Below, piece by piece: positions 21,658-34,053 of a DNA stretch of 64,000 nucleotides. Position numbers and translations under genes: made by a program. Within the stretch, counting starts at the first letter, position 1, and each line of letters opens with the position of its first letter. The stretch is from contig SKCR01018442.1 in assembly GCA_019454045.1 (NCBI GenBank), positions 310,001 through 374,000 of the forward strand, read 5' to 3'. Under the pieces are notes generated by a model, which saw nothing but the letters and a program-made list of their open reading frames with translations, was not told the DNA's origin and made no database searches. Origin of the DNA: Zanthoxylum bungeanum (taxonomy: Eukaryota > Streptophyta > Magnoliopsida > Sapindales > Rutaceae).

Positions 21658-22003
21658 TTATCTCCGGACATCATCAAGAAACACACAAAGAAAATCATAA
21701 AATCTATCAACATTAAATAGTCCAATCAGTTTCTGGTGTATGTTCTGGTTCGCACAAGGTAGTACTGTAAAAATTTCCTCCATCGTACCCAAGCCACCTG
21801 GCAAAGCAATAAAAGCATCAGCATGGTTAATCATTTCAACCAGTCGTTCAGACATACCTGGCACGATCAGTTCCTCTCCGTTTGATGGTCCTATAAGATT
21901 CGCCTCCGCCAAAGGTTTTTGGATGATTCCCAGAACTTGACTAGCTCCTTCCTGTACAGCCATTGAAATGATCCTCATTAGTCCAAGATTGCTACCACCA
22001 TAC
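21658..22003 (-). pseudogene. Captured LOG gene of G-, 3' portion
   Basis: Continues the LOG frame begun at 39876-39743. It encodes NLGLM, then VQEGASQVLGIIQKP, ELIVPGMSERLVEMINHADA and the intact nucleotide-binding motif PGGLGTMEE. The last ~38 residues present in G+ are missing through a deletion of about 116 bp, so the frame ends at TAA (21658-21660). The two halves are separated by I-2, with TSD CATAC. The retained motif shows that the captured gene was originally a normal LOG; this copy is dead. Confidence 0.85.
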
Positions 22004-22576
22004 TGTAGGACACAGAAATCGGCGACGCTATTCCAGGCTCACGGCCTGGTTGGGAGTACGGAGTAGCCCGCGGTGGAACTAAACCGGAGAACTAAAAATG
22101 AAGTCGCCACCCGGTGTGAACCGGGAAAATGATTTAAGGCCGCACCCACCCCTCGCAAGGGAAGACCTCAAACCGTTGGGTTCGGAATGGTCCCTTACTT
22201 ATGCCACTTGTAATGAAAGGATTTATGCAATAGTACAACCAAATCTCATGCAACACGTACCAGATAATTTAAGCAACATGCAATTTTGTACACCCATAAT
22301 CGTAAATGAAAGAAATGAAGGCAAAATACATAATTCATGAACGTATTAAACAATAAAGTGTAATAATTTTACTAATAACAACTATAAAGGCATTAATAAT
22401 AAAAGCGAGCATACAATCTCATGAGCATATCGAATAAATAAATGCGGAAAATATAAATAAACAATAACGGTAAATGCATAAATATTAAAGAGAGCTAACT
22501 AAGCATATGATGGGGAAGGGAATGACTAAGGAAACAAACATGCATGAAACATGATGATGGAATCTGTCAAGTGTGT

Positions 22577-22889
22577 GCGCGTTCATGTAGCATTCGTAAA
22601 CGAGTTCGAACGGTAAACAGAATGCAAGCGTTCGAGTAGCGTTTGATAACGCGTTCGAATGATAAACAGAATGTCCACGTTCGTATAGCGTTTGATAACA
22701 CGTTCGTACGGGATGAGACCTGATGCATGATACAATAAAATGCATGCGCGTTCGAGTAGCGTTCTGAGATACGTTCGAATGGAAATGAGACAGAATGCAT
22801 ACGTTCATGTAGCGTTCGTAAACGAGTTCGAATGGAATGAGACATGATGCATACGTTCATGTAACGTTTGGAAATGTGTTCAAACGAGA
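22577..22889 (-). repeat. TTCGAACG array in I-2 3' LTR
   Basis: Six degenerate units of about 50-60 bp with cores such as CGTTCGAGTAGCGTT and GAGTTCGAACGG. Several cores differ from the 5' LTR copy (37245-37557) by CpG-to-TpG or CpA changes, as expected for decay of methylated CpG. Confidence 0.8.
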
Positions 22890-22949
22890 TTGCCAAAATG
22901 GCATCTGAAATGACACAAACACATGTATGGATGAACAAATACACGATGT

Positions 22950-23632
22950 AGGACCTCGTATACCCGATTGAACATATTTCACATTCAATCGAGTGTACTT
23001 CGTCCGGCGCGGTAAAACATCGTGGTAAAGGTAGCCTTTAGGCTTTTCATCCCTCAAGGTGGAGGACCTTTAATCCAACTTGATTTGCCCATGTGCATTA
23101 CACTATGATGCATGATTTAACTAGGAGATGGCATACAGAAAACAAATGACGGAATAATAAAAGGCGCGGCGAAATGTCATGGTAAAGGTAGCCTTTTAGG
23201 CTTTTCTTCCCTCAAGTAGAGAACCTTTAGACCAACGTAATAAGCCCATGCGCATTACATTACAATGCATGTAAATAAATAAGACAATGATATGGGACTT
23301 CGTATGTCCGATAAACATATCTCTCATTCAATCAAATATACTTTGTCCGGCACGGCAAAACGTCGTGGCAAAGGTAGCCCTTAGGCCTTTTATCCCTCAA
23401 AATGGAGGACTTTTAAACTAACTCAGTTAAGCCCATGCACGTCAAGCAATGATATGTGGATAACAAAGTAACGATATATGATATTGGTTGTCCGATTGAA
23501 CACATCTCACGTTCAATCGAACATGCCTCATCCGGCGCGGCAAGACATTGTGATAAAGGTAGCCTTTGGGCGTTTCCCTCAGATAGAGGACCTTTAATCC
23601 ACTTTAGTCAAGCCCATGCGCATTATGACTAT
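22950..23632 (-). repeat. Four ~130-210 bp repeats in I-2 3' LTR
   Basis: Units start near 22950, 23161, 23290 and 23475. Each carries versions of TCCGGCGCGGCAAAACGTCG, AAAGGTAGCC and AAGCCCATGCGCATTA. I-1 has only two units, explaining most of the LTR length difference. Confidence 0.78.
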
Positions 23633-23740
23633 CAATACGTAAATAAATAAAACAACCACATGTTGAAAATGGATGACGGGATTACAAGCAATAAATGAAC
23701 GGAAATTAAATAACAAGACGAAACATGCATTTCAAAGTTT

Positions 23741-23842
23741 CTCGAGTGGTGCGTGGAGTTGTTCCCAAGTACAGACCGCACTACCGTCCATTTGGATTCG
23801 GCTACGGAATTTACGTCTGGGTTTCCATCTGATATACCCCAA
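23741..23842 (-). other. Shared ~100-nt module, copy 2
   Basis: Minus-strand copy of the block described at 2389-2490, with the same position and orientation relative to its LTR. It sits between the 180-bp-type repeats and the J insertion. Confidence 0.75.
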
Positions 23843-24216
23843 GAGAGAACACATATTCCATTCATTCAAGGACCACAACATGTATCAACAAACGACTCTC
23901 ATGCGAAAGAATTCTAATAAACAACAAAAAAGATGAGAATAAATCAGAAGGTGCCCTCAGGTCTAACCTCTTAAGTCGTCTCTCAAAAGTGCGTTACATG
24001 GCCGTCGGAAAGATTAATGCTCCGCAACTCCTTCGGTTCACTGGTCCACTGATTTCGTTCGTTGTCTCGCGGTCTTGAGTCGTCGTTTCCTCTGTTTCGC
24101 TGCTGTTTCTTATTGTGTTTTCTGGTCACTGTTTTGGGGTTGTTTCCGGGGTTGTTTTAGACTGTTTTGGGATTGTTTCTGGGTTGTTTTCAGTGCAGTT
24201 TGTGGAGGGTATATGC

Positions 24217-26131
24217 TGTTGGTTTCTAAAGTTGTCCCAAGATCATTCAAGCATAAAAAACATGTGAATACATAAAGTAGTATGGCGGAATCATACTTAC
24301 AATGAACGGCTTTAGGATGCGTCAAACACAAAATTTTGCTCCTTGAAGGTCACGGCCAAGCCCCAAATTCTGTTGAAGATGAAGAAGCTCCAAGCTTTGA
24401 GAGGATTCCAAGCTCTTAAGATGGTTTCCCTATCACCTTTAATGATTCTTGAAGTGTGCAAGCAAGTAAAGAAAAGAAAACAATTTCCTTGTTCTTGGTT
24501 GGAGACTCACAGCAATGAGAGCTAGGGAGAAAGAGATAGAGTTTTTTTTTTGTTGATTTTGTTTCCAAAACAAAATTATGCCTAAAAATGTTATACCAAA
24601 GTTTGGTATATGGCTTTCAGAAAGCCAAAACCATTTTGGAGCCAAAATGGCAATTAAAGCTCTCAACAACCAACATCATGAATAGTGACAAGTTGTCATT
24701 CACCAAAAGGTGACTTGACATCCATCACTAGATTGACATGCAATGTGACGAGCGATGTGACTTATGGCCGCACTTGATTCTAAATCGGAGTGGCCTCACA
24801 AACACATCCCGGGCTCGGGTTCATTAATTCTGAATTAACGAATTTTCTGTTGCGACGTAATTAAATCAAATTTATTATTCACGTCGATTGAGAATTAATT
24901 CTAAATTAATTCATTTGCCCAAATTAAAATCCAATTTAATTCCGCGTCGAAATCTAATTTCATTTAATATGTCGAATATATTATTTTATCGATTAATTCC
25001 GAATTAATCGTTCTCTCTCTTCAAATAGTATTTTATCCCAGATAAAATATATCCATTATTAATCCAAGATTAATTAAGTTCGAATCATTCGTCATCGGTG
25101 AATCTTCGAGAAGCGACCCAAGAGATCTGTGGATATGTTGCAGTAAATCCGGTCGTCGGACTATCCGAGCACGTACGTACCTCGTACTACGTTCTTACCG
25201 ATTTACGAGACATGATTGGCTTCTAGCAAAGCACCGTGCCTACCCAATTCTCCAGAAATATTCTTAATGGAATATATAATCTATATCAGGCGTAGTATAC
25301 GTAGTATTGCGTATAGCGATCCAGTATCGGATGTCACATGCAAGGCCTGGGGCTGGAATAGTGTCTGCCCCGTACGAAGCATATATCGGATTACAAGCAA
25401 CTAGTCTATTTAATCGGATAATCATGACCTTGTCATATTATCCAGATGGTTGCAACCATTTAGAGTACTAGTTCTGTATCCCTGCGTGATCATCATCTCC
25501 ATATGACTGAAGTGATACTTCCATCTTGACATCACACCCAATACACTACGATACTCAATAAACCCAGAAGACGCGTACACAGAACCTGTTAAAGTCCTGG
25601 ATGACCAAAACCAAAGCGTATTGATTATCGCAAGTACTAGCGATGTAAGTCTTAGGTTAAGACCAAATACACCTACCCTGATGCGGATTCCCATAGACAC
25701 ATAGTCATACTACCAATGGGATTCCGCGGGGTCTATCCAGAACGAAGCTGTTTTCGTACCATCGATAAACACAACCTCCTATCACACTTGCATAAGTATC
25801 CAATACTTAAATATATGAGAACTATGCCGTTACGCTTCCATAACACGCACAAGTGCGATACTAGTCTATTCCGCACTATCGATGTCCAGTCTCGATAATA
25901 CTATGACTAGGGATATTTAATGATTAAACCTTTATGGATTGATACTGTCTCATATCTTATAATCAGGAACTAATCATATGGACTTTTATCATTTATATAT
26001 TCAAGTAATCAAATTACAAAATGATAAAATGCAATTTCATTACTACATAGTTAATTTGTACAAAAACCACAATGTCTTTTACAAATAGTGACTTTACAAA
26101 TAGTGACGCTATAGGTCATAATTGTCTAACA
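24217..26131 (-). mobile_element. 3' LTR of J
   Basis: 1915 bp, TGTTAGACAATTATGACC at 26131 on the minus strand. The PPT (reverse of ATCTCCCACTTGGCC, 26132-26146) abuts it. Positions 24622-26131 match the 5' LTR 29852-31347 closely. Confidence 0.88.
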
Positions 26132-26145
26132 ATCTCCCACTTGGC

Positions 26146-27790
26146 CTATAGCCAGTCACTCAAGCATCTAATACCTGAACTATGTACATGTCGCTCAAAC
26201 TTTTGCTGAGGAATAGCTTTCGTCAGTGGATCTGCAATGTTATCCTCTGATGCGACCTTCTCGATCTTCACATCGCCACGATGTATGATCTCATGAATCA
26301 GATGGAAACGTTGAAGAACATGATTGGATCGTTGATGAGACCGCGGTTCATTAGCCTGTGCTATAGCCCTAATATTGTCACAATACAATGGAACGGGCTC
26401 AGCTGCTAACGGAACTACTCCTAATCCGATTAGGAATTTACGGATCAAAACTGCATCTTTTGCTGCTTCAGCTGCAGCAATATACTCCGCTTCTGTTGTT
26501 GAATCGGCAACAGTCTCTTGCTTGGAAAATTTCCAGCTTACTACTCCGTTATTCAAACAAAATATGTACACGGATTGCGACTTGCAGTCGTCTTTATCGG
26601 TTTGGAAACTTACATCGGTATACCCAGTTACCTCAAGTTCTCCATCTCCATAGATTAAGAAAGCATCATTAGTTCGTCTAAGATACTTTAGGATATTCTT
26701 ATCCGCCATCCAGTGATTATCACCTGGATCGGCCTGATAGCGACTACACATGCTCAAAGCATACGAGACATCAGGTCGCGTACATATCATGGCATACATG
26801 ATCGATCCGACTGCCGAGGCAAACGGTATCCGACTCATGTTGTCTCTCTCATCTTGAGTTTTAGGACACATGTCCTTAGATAGAGTGACGACATGTGACA
26901 CTGGCAATAGTCCCCTCTTGGACTGATCCATGTTGAATTGCTTCAACACTTTGTCAATGTACTTGCTATGGGAGAGTCCAAGTAGCTTTTTATATCTATC
27001 CCGGTAGATCTTTATTCCTAGAATAAAATATGCTTCTCCCAGATCCTTAAGGGAGAATTTTAATGAAAGCCAGGCTTTCACCGATGTTAACATGGGAATG
27101 TCATTGCCAATAAGCAATACATCATCAACGTAAAGGACAATGAATGTCAGTGCGCTCCCACTAACTTTCTTATATACACAAGGATCATCCTCATTTTGAA
27201 TGAAATCATATTCTTTTATGATCTCATCAAAACATTGGTTCCAAGAACGCGATGCTTGCTTCAATCCATAAATGGATCGATTTAACTTACAAACCTTGTT
27301 TGCAAGTCTAGGTACGAAAAAACCGTCAGGGTGTTGCATATAAACATCCTTCAAAATGTTTCCGTTAAGGAAAGCAGTTTTGACGTCCATCTGCCATATC
27401 TCGTAATCGAAATATGCAGCAATAACAAGCATTATCCGAATGGATTTAATTATGGCAACAAGTGAAAAGTTTTGTCGTAATCGACATCATGTCGTTGACG
27501 ATACCCTTTCGCTACAAGCCTAGTTTGTACGTTTGTACGTTGCCATCCATGTCGGTCTTCCTCTTGAAGACCCATTTGCAACCAATAGGCTTTACGCCTT
27601 CTGCTGCATCAACCAGTGTCCAAACTTGGTTGGTGTACATGGAATCCATTTCGGACTTCATGGCATCTTGCCATAAACCAGAGTCGATACCTTGTATTGC
27701 TTCCTCATATGTAGCCGGCTCGTCTTCCTCAATAAGATTAATATCCCGTGAGGTGAGATCAGAAACCCATACCTCTAAGGTTGTTTTCTG
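26146..27790 (-). pseudogene. RT and RNase H of copia J
   Basis: 26146-27432 is open (428 codons). It runs through WQMDVKTAFLNG, DGFFVPRLANKVCKLNRSIY, the catalytic YVDD (27121-27132) and the RNase H region with ADSTTEAEYIAAAEAA and YCDNIRAIAQA, ending with the usual copia tail (EDNIADPLTKAIPQQ). The N-terminal part, with VWTLVDAAEGVKPIGCKWVF, lies at about 27530-27790 in the same frame but is broken by stops near 27440-27510. A complete protein would reverse-transcribe the element RNA. Confidence 0.88.
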
Positions 27791-28650
27791 ACTCTCTCTG
27801 ACCTACGCGGTCCTTGTGTAATTGAAGATTGTGGTACAGTCTCATCCCTGATGGACTGTTCATGTTCCGTTAAGGATTCTGTGACAGGAACAGTATCACT
27901 CCGATTTTCATCGAGTTCTACTTTCCTCCCACTTATCACTGCATTTAGGAATTCCTTCTCAAGGAAAACCGCATGTAGAGCAACAAATACTTTGTTCTCT
28001 TGTGGGTGATAGAAGTAATATCCTTTGGTTTCCCTAGGATATTCTACAAATAGGCATTTATCCGATTTCGGTTCAAGTTTGGTACCTTCCAAACGTTTGA
28101 CGTATGCCCAGCAACCCCAAATCTTCAGGAATGAGAAACCCGGTTTCTTTCCTGTCCATATTTCATACGGAGTCGATTGAACAGACTTTGACAGAACCTT
28201 ATTCAAAATAAGTATTGCACTGTTCAATGCATATCCCCATAAGGAAATAAGTAGCTTTGTGCGACTCATCATAGACCTTACCATGTCTAACAAAGTTCGG
28301 TTTCTCCGTTCGGACACACCGTTTAATTGCGATGTTCTAGGAGGAGTCCATTGTGAAAGAATACCACATTCTTTCAAGTAATCAAGAAACTCATTGCTTA
28401 AGTATTCGCCACCATGGTCCGACCGCAATGTCTTAATACTTTTTTCGGTCTGTTTTTTACTTCGTGTCGAAACTCTTTGAATTTCTCAAAAGTTTCCGAC
28501 TTGTGTCTCATAAGATACACATAACCAAAACGCGATGCATCATCCGTAAAGTTTATGAAGTATTCGTATCCACCTCTAGCCTGGCTAGACATGGGCCCAC
28601 AAACGTCACTATGAACAAGGGCTAACAGTTCGGTGGCACGTGCACCTTTA
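27775..28650 (-). pseudogene. Integrase of copia J
   Basis: 28398-28592 holds GGYEYFINFTDDASRFGYVY (core Asp) in one frame. 27775-28428 continues in the main frame with SDHGGEY (second Asp) and QLNGVSERRNRTLLDMVRSM (Glu), then STPYEIWTGKKP and the copia C-terminal region. A frameshift lies near 28430-28450. The intact enzyme would insert the copy into the genome. Confidence 0.87.
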
Positions 28651-28653
28651 CCG

Positions 28654-29345
28654 CTAAAATGATTTAGGCATTTTGCCTAATAAACAAGATTCGCAGACGT
28701 CATATGAATTTGGTTCAAATTCGTCCAAGTATCCACTCTTCGAAAGTGTGGATATACGTGTCTTGTTTATGTGTCCTAGACGACAATGCCATATATAAGT
28801 TTCATCTTTGTTACTTACTTTAAGCCTTTTGTTTGTTACATTATATGTTTGAGATTGATTTATATTCAAAATATAAAGACCATTATTTGCATCAGCTGTG
28901 CAAATTTCTATATCATTTTTATACATAAAACACCCAATGTTTCTAAATACAAAAGAATACCCGCATTGGGTTAACATAGATACAGAAATTATATTCCTAG
29001 TCAAACTAGGTACAAAATAACAGTTTATAAGTTCAAGTACATGCCCCGAGGGCAGTTCTAAAACATAAGTGCCCACGGCCAAAACGGCAACTCGAGTCTC
29101 ATTTCCAACACGGAGGTCAATCTCTCCTGAGGCCAGTCTTCTGCTAATCCGCAGATCCTGCACATCAGTACATATGTGAGTACCACAACCAGAATCAAAA
29201 ATCCAATTTTTAAAACTAGAAGTAGACATGTTTATTTCTATAACAAACATACCTGAAGCAGGTGCCTTGCCCGCTTTGATTTCCTTCATGTGTGCCTTGT
29301 ACTCACGGTATTCACGCTTCCAGTGACCCCGCTTCCCGCACTACA
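28654..29345 (-). pseudogene. Protease and GAG-pre-integrase region of copia J
   Basis: In-frame with gag. WIFDSGCGTHI gives the aspartic protease DSG motif. YIWHCRLGHINKTRI and CESCLLGKMPKSF form the HHCC zinc region that begins integrase. The end runs into a stop near 28654. Confidence 0.86.
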
Positions 29346-29848
29346 AGCATACATCTTGGGATTTGTCATTGGGTTTCCCAGAACCCTTTGACGATTTGGT
29401 CTTGCCCTTCTTCTTATGCTTTTTCTTCTTAACACCTACAGTCGCCTTGGGCCAAGCCCTTGGAGTCTGAGATGTTGAAGCATAGTGCGCCTCGTGCTTC
29501 TTGCCCTTAAGGAGCTCCTTTTCTGCCTCACGCAGAGTGGAGATCAACTCTCCAAGAGTTTGGTCTTGGTTCAACATGTTGTAGTTCATGGTGAACCCAC
29601 TCCAAGTGTCAGGGAGAGACTGTAGGATCAAATCCAATGAAGTCTTAGCCTCGAAGACTATGCCCATCTGTCCGAGCTGATCAATTTCAGCAATCATCTG
29701 TGAGACATGGTGCTCAACAGACGTACCCTCTGACATGCGAGCGCGGAAGAGCTTCTTTTGCAACTTGTATCTTTGCGATCTAAGATTAGATCGGTGGAGA
29801 TCGTGCAACTTCACCATCATCTCATAGGGATCCAACCCCTTGCTTTCA
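29290..29848 (-). pseudogene. Gag of copia J, N-terminus missing
   Basis: Retains the UBN2-type gag core (EGTSVEHHVSQMIAEIDQLG, SLPDTWSGF) and a lysine-rich tail. The zinc knuckle is damaged: one position is a TAG stop at about 29340 and the last Cys is Tyr. The N-terminus is cut at 29848, where gag abuts LTR sequence at a short shared CTTTCAAAAAG, pointing to a deletion between microhomologies. Confidence 0.83.
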
Positions 29849-29851
29849 AAA

Positions 29852-31347
29852 AGTCAAAACCATTTTGGAGCCAAAATGGCAATTAAAGCTCTCAACAACC
29901 AACATCATGAATGGTGACAAGTTGTCATTCACCAAAATGTGACTTGACATCCATCACTAGATTGACATGCGATGTGACGAGCGATGTGACTTATGGCCGC
30001 ACTTGATTCTAAATCGGAGTGGCCTTGCAAACACATCCCGGGCTCGGGTTCGTTAATTTCAAATTAAAGAATTTTCCGTTGCGACGTAATTAAATCAAAT
30101 TTACTATTCACGTCGCTCGCGAATTAATTCTAAATTAATTCGTTTGCCCGAATTAAAATCCAATTTTAATTCCGCGTCGAAATCTAATTTTGTTTAATAT
30201 ATCAAATATATTATTTTATCGATTAATTCCGAATTAATCGTTCTCTCTTTTCAAATAGTATTTTATCCCAGATAAAATATCTCCGTTATTAATCCAAGAT
30301 TAATTAAGTTTGAATCATTCGTCATCGGTGAATCTTCGGGAAGCGACCCAAGAGATCCCTGGATATGTTGGCAGTAAATCTGGTCGTCGGACTATCCGAG
30401 CACGTACGTACCTCGTACTACGTTCTTACCGATTTACGAGACATGGTTGGCTTCTAACAAAGCACCGTGCCTACCCAATTCTCCAGAAATATTCTTAATG
30501 GAATATATAATCTATATCGGGCGTAGTATACATAGTATTGCGTAAAGCGATCCAGTATCAGATGTCCACATGCAAGGCTGGGGTTGGAATAGTGTCTGCC
30601 CCGTACGAAGCATATATCGGATTACAAGAAACTAGTCTCTTTAATCGGATAATCATGACCTTGTCATATTATCCCGATGGTTGCAACCATTTAGAGTACC
30701 AGTTTTGTATCCCTGCGTGATCATCATCTCCATATGACTGAAGTGATACTTCCATCTTGACATCACACCCAATACACTACGATTCTCAATAAACCCAGAA
30801 GAGGCGTACACAGAACCTGTTAAAGTCCTGGATGACCAAAACCAAAGCGTATTGATTGTCGCAAGTACTAGCGATGTAAGTCTTAGGTTAAGACCATATA
30901 CACCTACCCTGATGCGGATTCCCATAGACACATAGTCATACTACCAATGGGATTCTACGGGGTTTATCCAGCGTGAAGCTGTTTCCGTACCATCGGTAAA
31001 CACAACCTCCTATCACACTTGCATAAGTATCCAATACTTAAATATATGAGAACTATGACGTTACGCTTCCATAACACGCACAAGTGCGATACTAGTCTAT
31101 TCCGCATTATCGATGTCCAGTCTCGAAAATACTACGACTTGGGATATTTAATGATTAAACCTTTATTGATTGATATTGTTTCATATCTTATCATCCGGAA
31201 CTAATCATAGGGACTTTTATCATTTATATATTCAAGTAATCAAATTACAAAATGATAAAATGCAATTTCATTGCTACATAATTAATTTGTACAAAAACCA
31301 CAATGTCTTTTACAAATAGTGACGCTATGGGTCATAATTGTCTAACA
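29852..31347 (-). mobile_element. 5' LTR of J, 3' end deleted
   Basis: 1496 bp match to 24622-26131. The outer end is intact and next to the TSD. The missing ~400 bp, PBS and leader were lost with the start of gag. Confidence 0.87.
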
Positions 31348-32207
31348 TATGCGGCAGTTTGTGGGGCAGTTTGTGGAGGGTTTTCTCGGTCACTGCAGTG
31401 CAGTTTCAAGGAGTGTTTTCGGTGATATTATAGTGGGTAATTTAGTGACTGTTTCAGTGATGATGTTTGCTGTTTAGGAGGGGTTTTGGTTATGATGTTT
31501 GCTGCTTTATTATTTTCGGTGGTGAGGGTGTTTAGGGGGCTATGGTTTCGGTTGCTAGAGAGGAGGAGAAGGGAGAATTATTTTTTTGCTTCTTACTTTT
31601 TGCCTTGGGCGTGAATGCTAAGTTTATTTCTTTTGTGGTTTTTTTTGAGAATGAGCTAGGGTGTGAAAGGTTGGTTTAGGCTTCTTTTTATAATGGTTTG
31701 CTATGGTTTCTAGGTAAGGAAGGGAATCCTTAAAAAAAGGAAGTGTTTTTATTGGTTCATGAAAGGAAAAGATGGGTTTAATTTATGGAGTGAATATCTT
31801 AATTGGTGTTTGATTAGGGAAGAGATTTGATTAGATTATGAAGGGATTTGATTTGATTTATTTAATTTAATTTAATTTAATTTGTGAGATATATTTTAAA
31901 TATTTTAATTATTTTGGATGGGTTTTGGTGGGCTAATTGGGTTTGGGCGTGAGGCTAGCAACAAAACCAGAAGTACCGACACCGTTCAAACGCCGATTCG
32001 AATGCTACACGAACACCCGCAATCTGCTTGACGTTCGAACGTGCTCACGAACGCGAAAGCAGTGAACATGTGAATTGAATCTGATGACATACTTATTCTG
32101 AATTTCCCCTTCCGATATTCATTTCCCGCGACTTCCGCAACCTAAAGAGTAGTGCCTCCGTACGAGACTCATCATCGGAACTTATATGCAAAAATGCAGT
32201 GCCTACA

Positions 32208-32222
32208 GTCGCCTCCACTTTG
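32208..32222 (-). promoter_or_regulatory. Polypurine tract of I-2
   Basis: Minus-strand AAAGTGGAGGCGAC ends at the LTR start TGTAGGC. It matches the I-1 PPT apart from one or two bases. Confidence 0.7.
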
Positions 32223-32344
32223 ATGGGACTTGTGCAGTGTGTGACAATGACAATCATATCAAAGTTTATGCAATGCAATTTTACTTACCTGGCTCGCCAG
32301 CTGCCACCTGACTTGCATGTTGCTCTGAACTGAGTTGATATGGT

Positions 32345-33085
32345 GGTGAGGTGCTTCGACCCTTGGTTCATTCTCGAACCGTGCTCCATTCTCGGAGTGC
32401 CATTCCGGCTTGTCCATTCCCGAACCTTGCTTCATTCTCGGAGTGCCATTCCCGACTTGTTTATTCCCGAACCTTGCTCCATTCTCGGAGTGTCATTCCC
32501 GGCTTGTTCATTCCCGAACCTTGCTCCATTCTCGGAGTGCCATTCCTGGCTTGTTCATTCCCGAACCTTGCTCCATTCTCGGAGTGCCATTCTCGGCTTG
32601 TTCATTCCCGAACCGTGCTCCATTCTCAGAGTGTCATTCCCGGCTTGTTCATTCCTGAACCGTGCTCCATTCTCGGAGTGCCATTCCCGGCTTGTTCATT
32701 CCCGAACCTTGCTCCATTCTCGGAGTGCCATTCTTGGCTTTGTTCATTCCCGAACTGTGCTCCATTCTCGGAGTGTCATTCTCGGCATTGTTCATTCCCG
32801 AACCGTGCTCCATTCTCGGAGTGTCATTCCCGACTTGTTCATTCCCGAACCTTGCTCCATTCTCGGAGTGCTATTCTCGGCTTGTTCATTCCCGAACCGT
32901 GCTCCATTCTCGAAGTGTCATTCTCAGCTTTGTTCATTCCCGAACCGTGCTCCATTCTCGAAGTGTCATTCTCGGCTTTGTTCATTCCCGAACCGTGATC
33001 CATTCTCGGAGTGCCATTCCCGGCATTGTTCATTCCTGAACCTTGCTCTATTCTCGGAGTGCCATTCCCGACATTCTGATGATGT
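32345..33085 (-). repeat. ~47-bp tandem array of I-2
   Basis: About 14-15 units, each with plus-strand TTCATTCCCGAACC and CATTCTCGGAGTGCCATTCC. Units differ by a few bases and some by 1 bp in length. The same unit type opens I-1 (1-370). All three plus-strand frames stay open over long stretches because the unit lacks stops; these are not genes. Confidence 0.9.
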
Positions 33086-33089
33086 GTGG

Positions 33090-33830
33090 GCCTCGTCCCT
33101 GGGACTCATCCCAAAATTGATACTGATGATGTGGGTCTCATCCCTGGGACTCATCCCCAAAACTAATACTGACGTGGGCCTCGCCTCAAACTGATACTGA
33201 TGTGGGCCTCGCCCCAAACTGATACTGATGTGGGCATCGCCCCCAAACTGATACTGATGTGGGCCTCGCCCCAAACTGATACTGATGTGGGCATCGCCCC
33301 CAAACTGATACTAATGTGGGCCTCGTCCCCAAACTGAAACTGATGCGGGCCTCGCCCCAAACTGATACTGATATGAGCCTCGCCCCAAACTGATACTGAT
33401 GTGGGCCTCGCCCCCAAATTGATACTGATGTGGGCCTCGCCCCCAAATTGATACTGATGTGGGCCTCGCCTCAAACTGATACTGGTCTGGGCCTCGCCCC
33501 AAAACTGATACTGATGTGGGCCTCGCCCAAAAAATGATACAAGTGTGGGCCTCGCCCCAAAAATGATACTAATGTGGGCCCCGTCCTAAACTGATACTGA
33601 TGTGGGCCTGGCCCCCAAACTGATACTGATGTGGGCCTCGCCCCCAAACTGATACTGATGTGGGCCTCGCCCCAAACTGATACTGACGTGGGCCTCGCCC
33701 CAAACTGATACTAATGTGGGCCTCGCCCCAAACTGATACTGGTGTGGGCCTCGCCCCAAACTGTTACTGATGTGGGCCTCACCCCAAAACTGATACTAAT
33801 GTGGGCCCCACCCCCTGTGATTCATTCCTG
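33090..33830 (-). repeat. ~28-bp tandem array of I-2
   Basis: About 26 units of ATGTGGGCCTCGCCCC plus AAACTGATACTG, 27-29 bp long. It is not present in the visible part of I-1, which has a different second array, so the 3' UTR content varies between copies of one family. There are no spacers of unique sequence, so it is not a CRISPR array. Confidence 0.9.
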
Positions 33831-34053
33831 AAAACTGCTGACACTGTACTGTTGCTGCTTCTGGTTGGCTTGCATTTGACGATTTCTCTTTTTCTTCGTT
33901 GAAACCTGTGAATACAAAAAAAAAAAACAAAACACAACAAAACAAAAGAATGCAAGTGAGTTAGGTGTATGCATGCATGCATGAATGAGTTTCCTATTCT
34001 GTTGGGTTAGGTCTTCTGCCAGTTCCCTCGGTGACTATTCGGTCTTCTCTTCC
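33831..34053 (-). other. Unique spacer between array and pol remnant
   Basis: Contains an oligo-A run (33919-33931) and a short GCATGCATGCATG stretch (33970-33982). No coding signal recognised. Confidence 0.5.

Larger units (their letters stand above)
24217..31347 (-). mobile_element. Copia element J inside the I-2 LTR
   Basis: A 7131 bp Ty1/copia element on the minus strand with copia order gag, protease, integrase, RT, RNase H. The TSD TATGC is perfect (24212-24216 and 31348-31352). The 3' LTR (24217-26131) is complete. The 5' LTR (29852-31347) lost about 400 bp at its 3' end together with the PBS and gag start. It is the innermost and hence youngest layer of the nest. I leave the copia lineage open. 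Confidence 0.9.
22004..32207 (-). mobile_element. 3' LTR of I-2, split by J
   Basis: Without J (24217-31347 and one TSD) this LTR is 3068 bp. It ends (minus strand) TCCTACA at 22004 and starts TGTAGGCACTGC at 32207. In order from 22004: U5 end shared with I-1, TTCGAACG array, four 130-210 bp repeats, the shared module, and the J insertion. U3 has a TTCGAACG cluster near 31980-32060. Confidence 0.88.

Noticed and set aside
26118..26131. TTAGACAATTATGA shared between the J LTR start and the F LTR end
   Set aside because: A single AT-rich 14-mer can match by chance in 64 kb. The flanks do not align, and it sits at opposite LTR ends.
32340..33194. A 284-codon repetitive plus-strand frame
   Set aside because: All three frames stay open over the ~47-bp tandem array, because the unit lacks stops. 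This is repeat periodicity, not a gene.
33163..33502. Overlapping minus-strand frames with GPHQYQFG-type repeats
   Set aside because: These are translations of the 28-bp array in several frames.
33090..33830. CRISPR-like appearance of a regular short repeat
   Set aside because: Units abut one another with no unique spacers, and the host is a plant.
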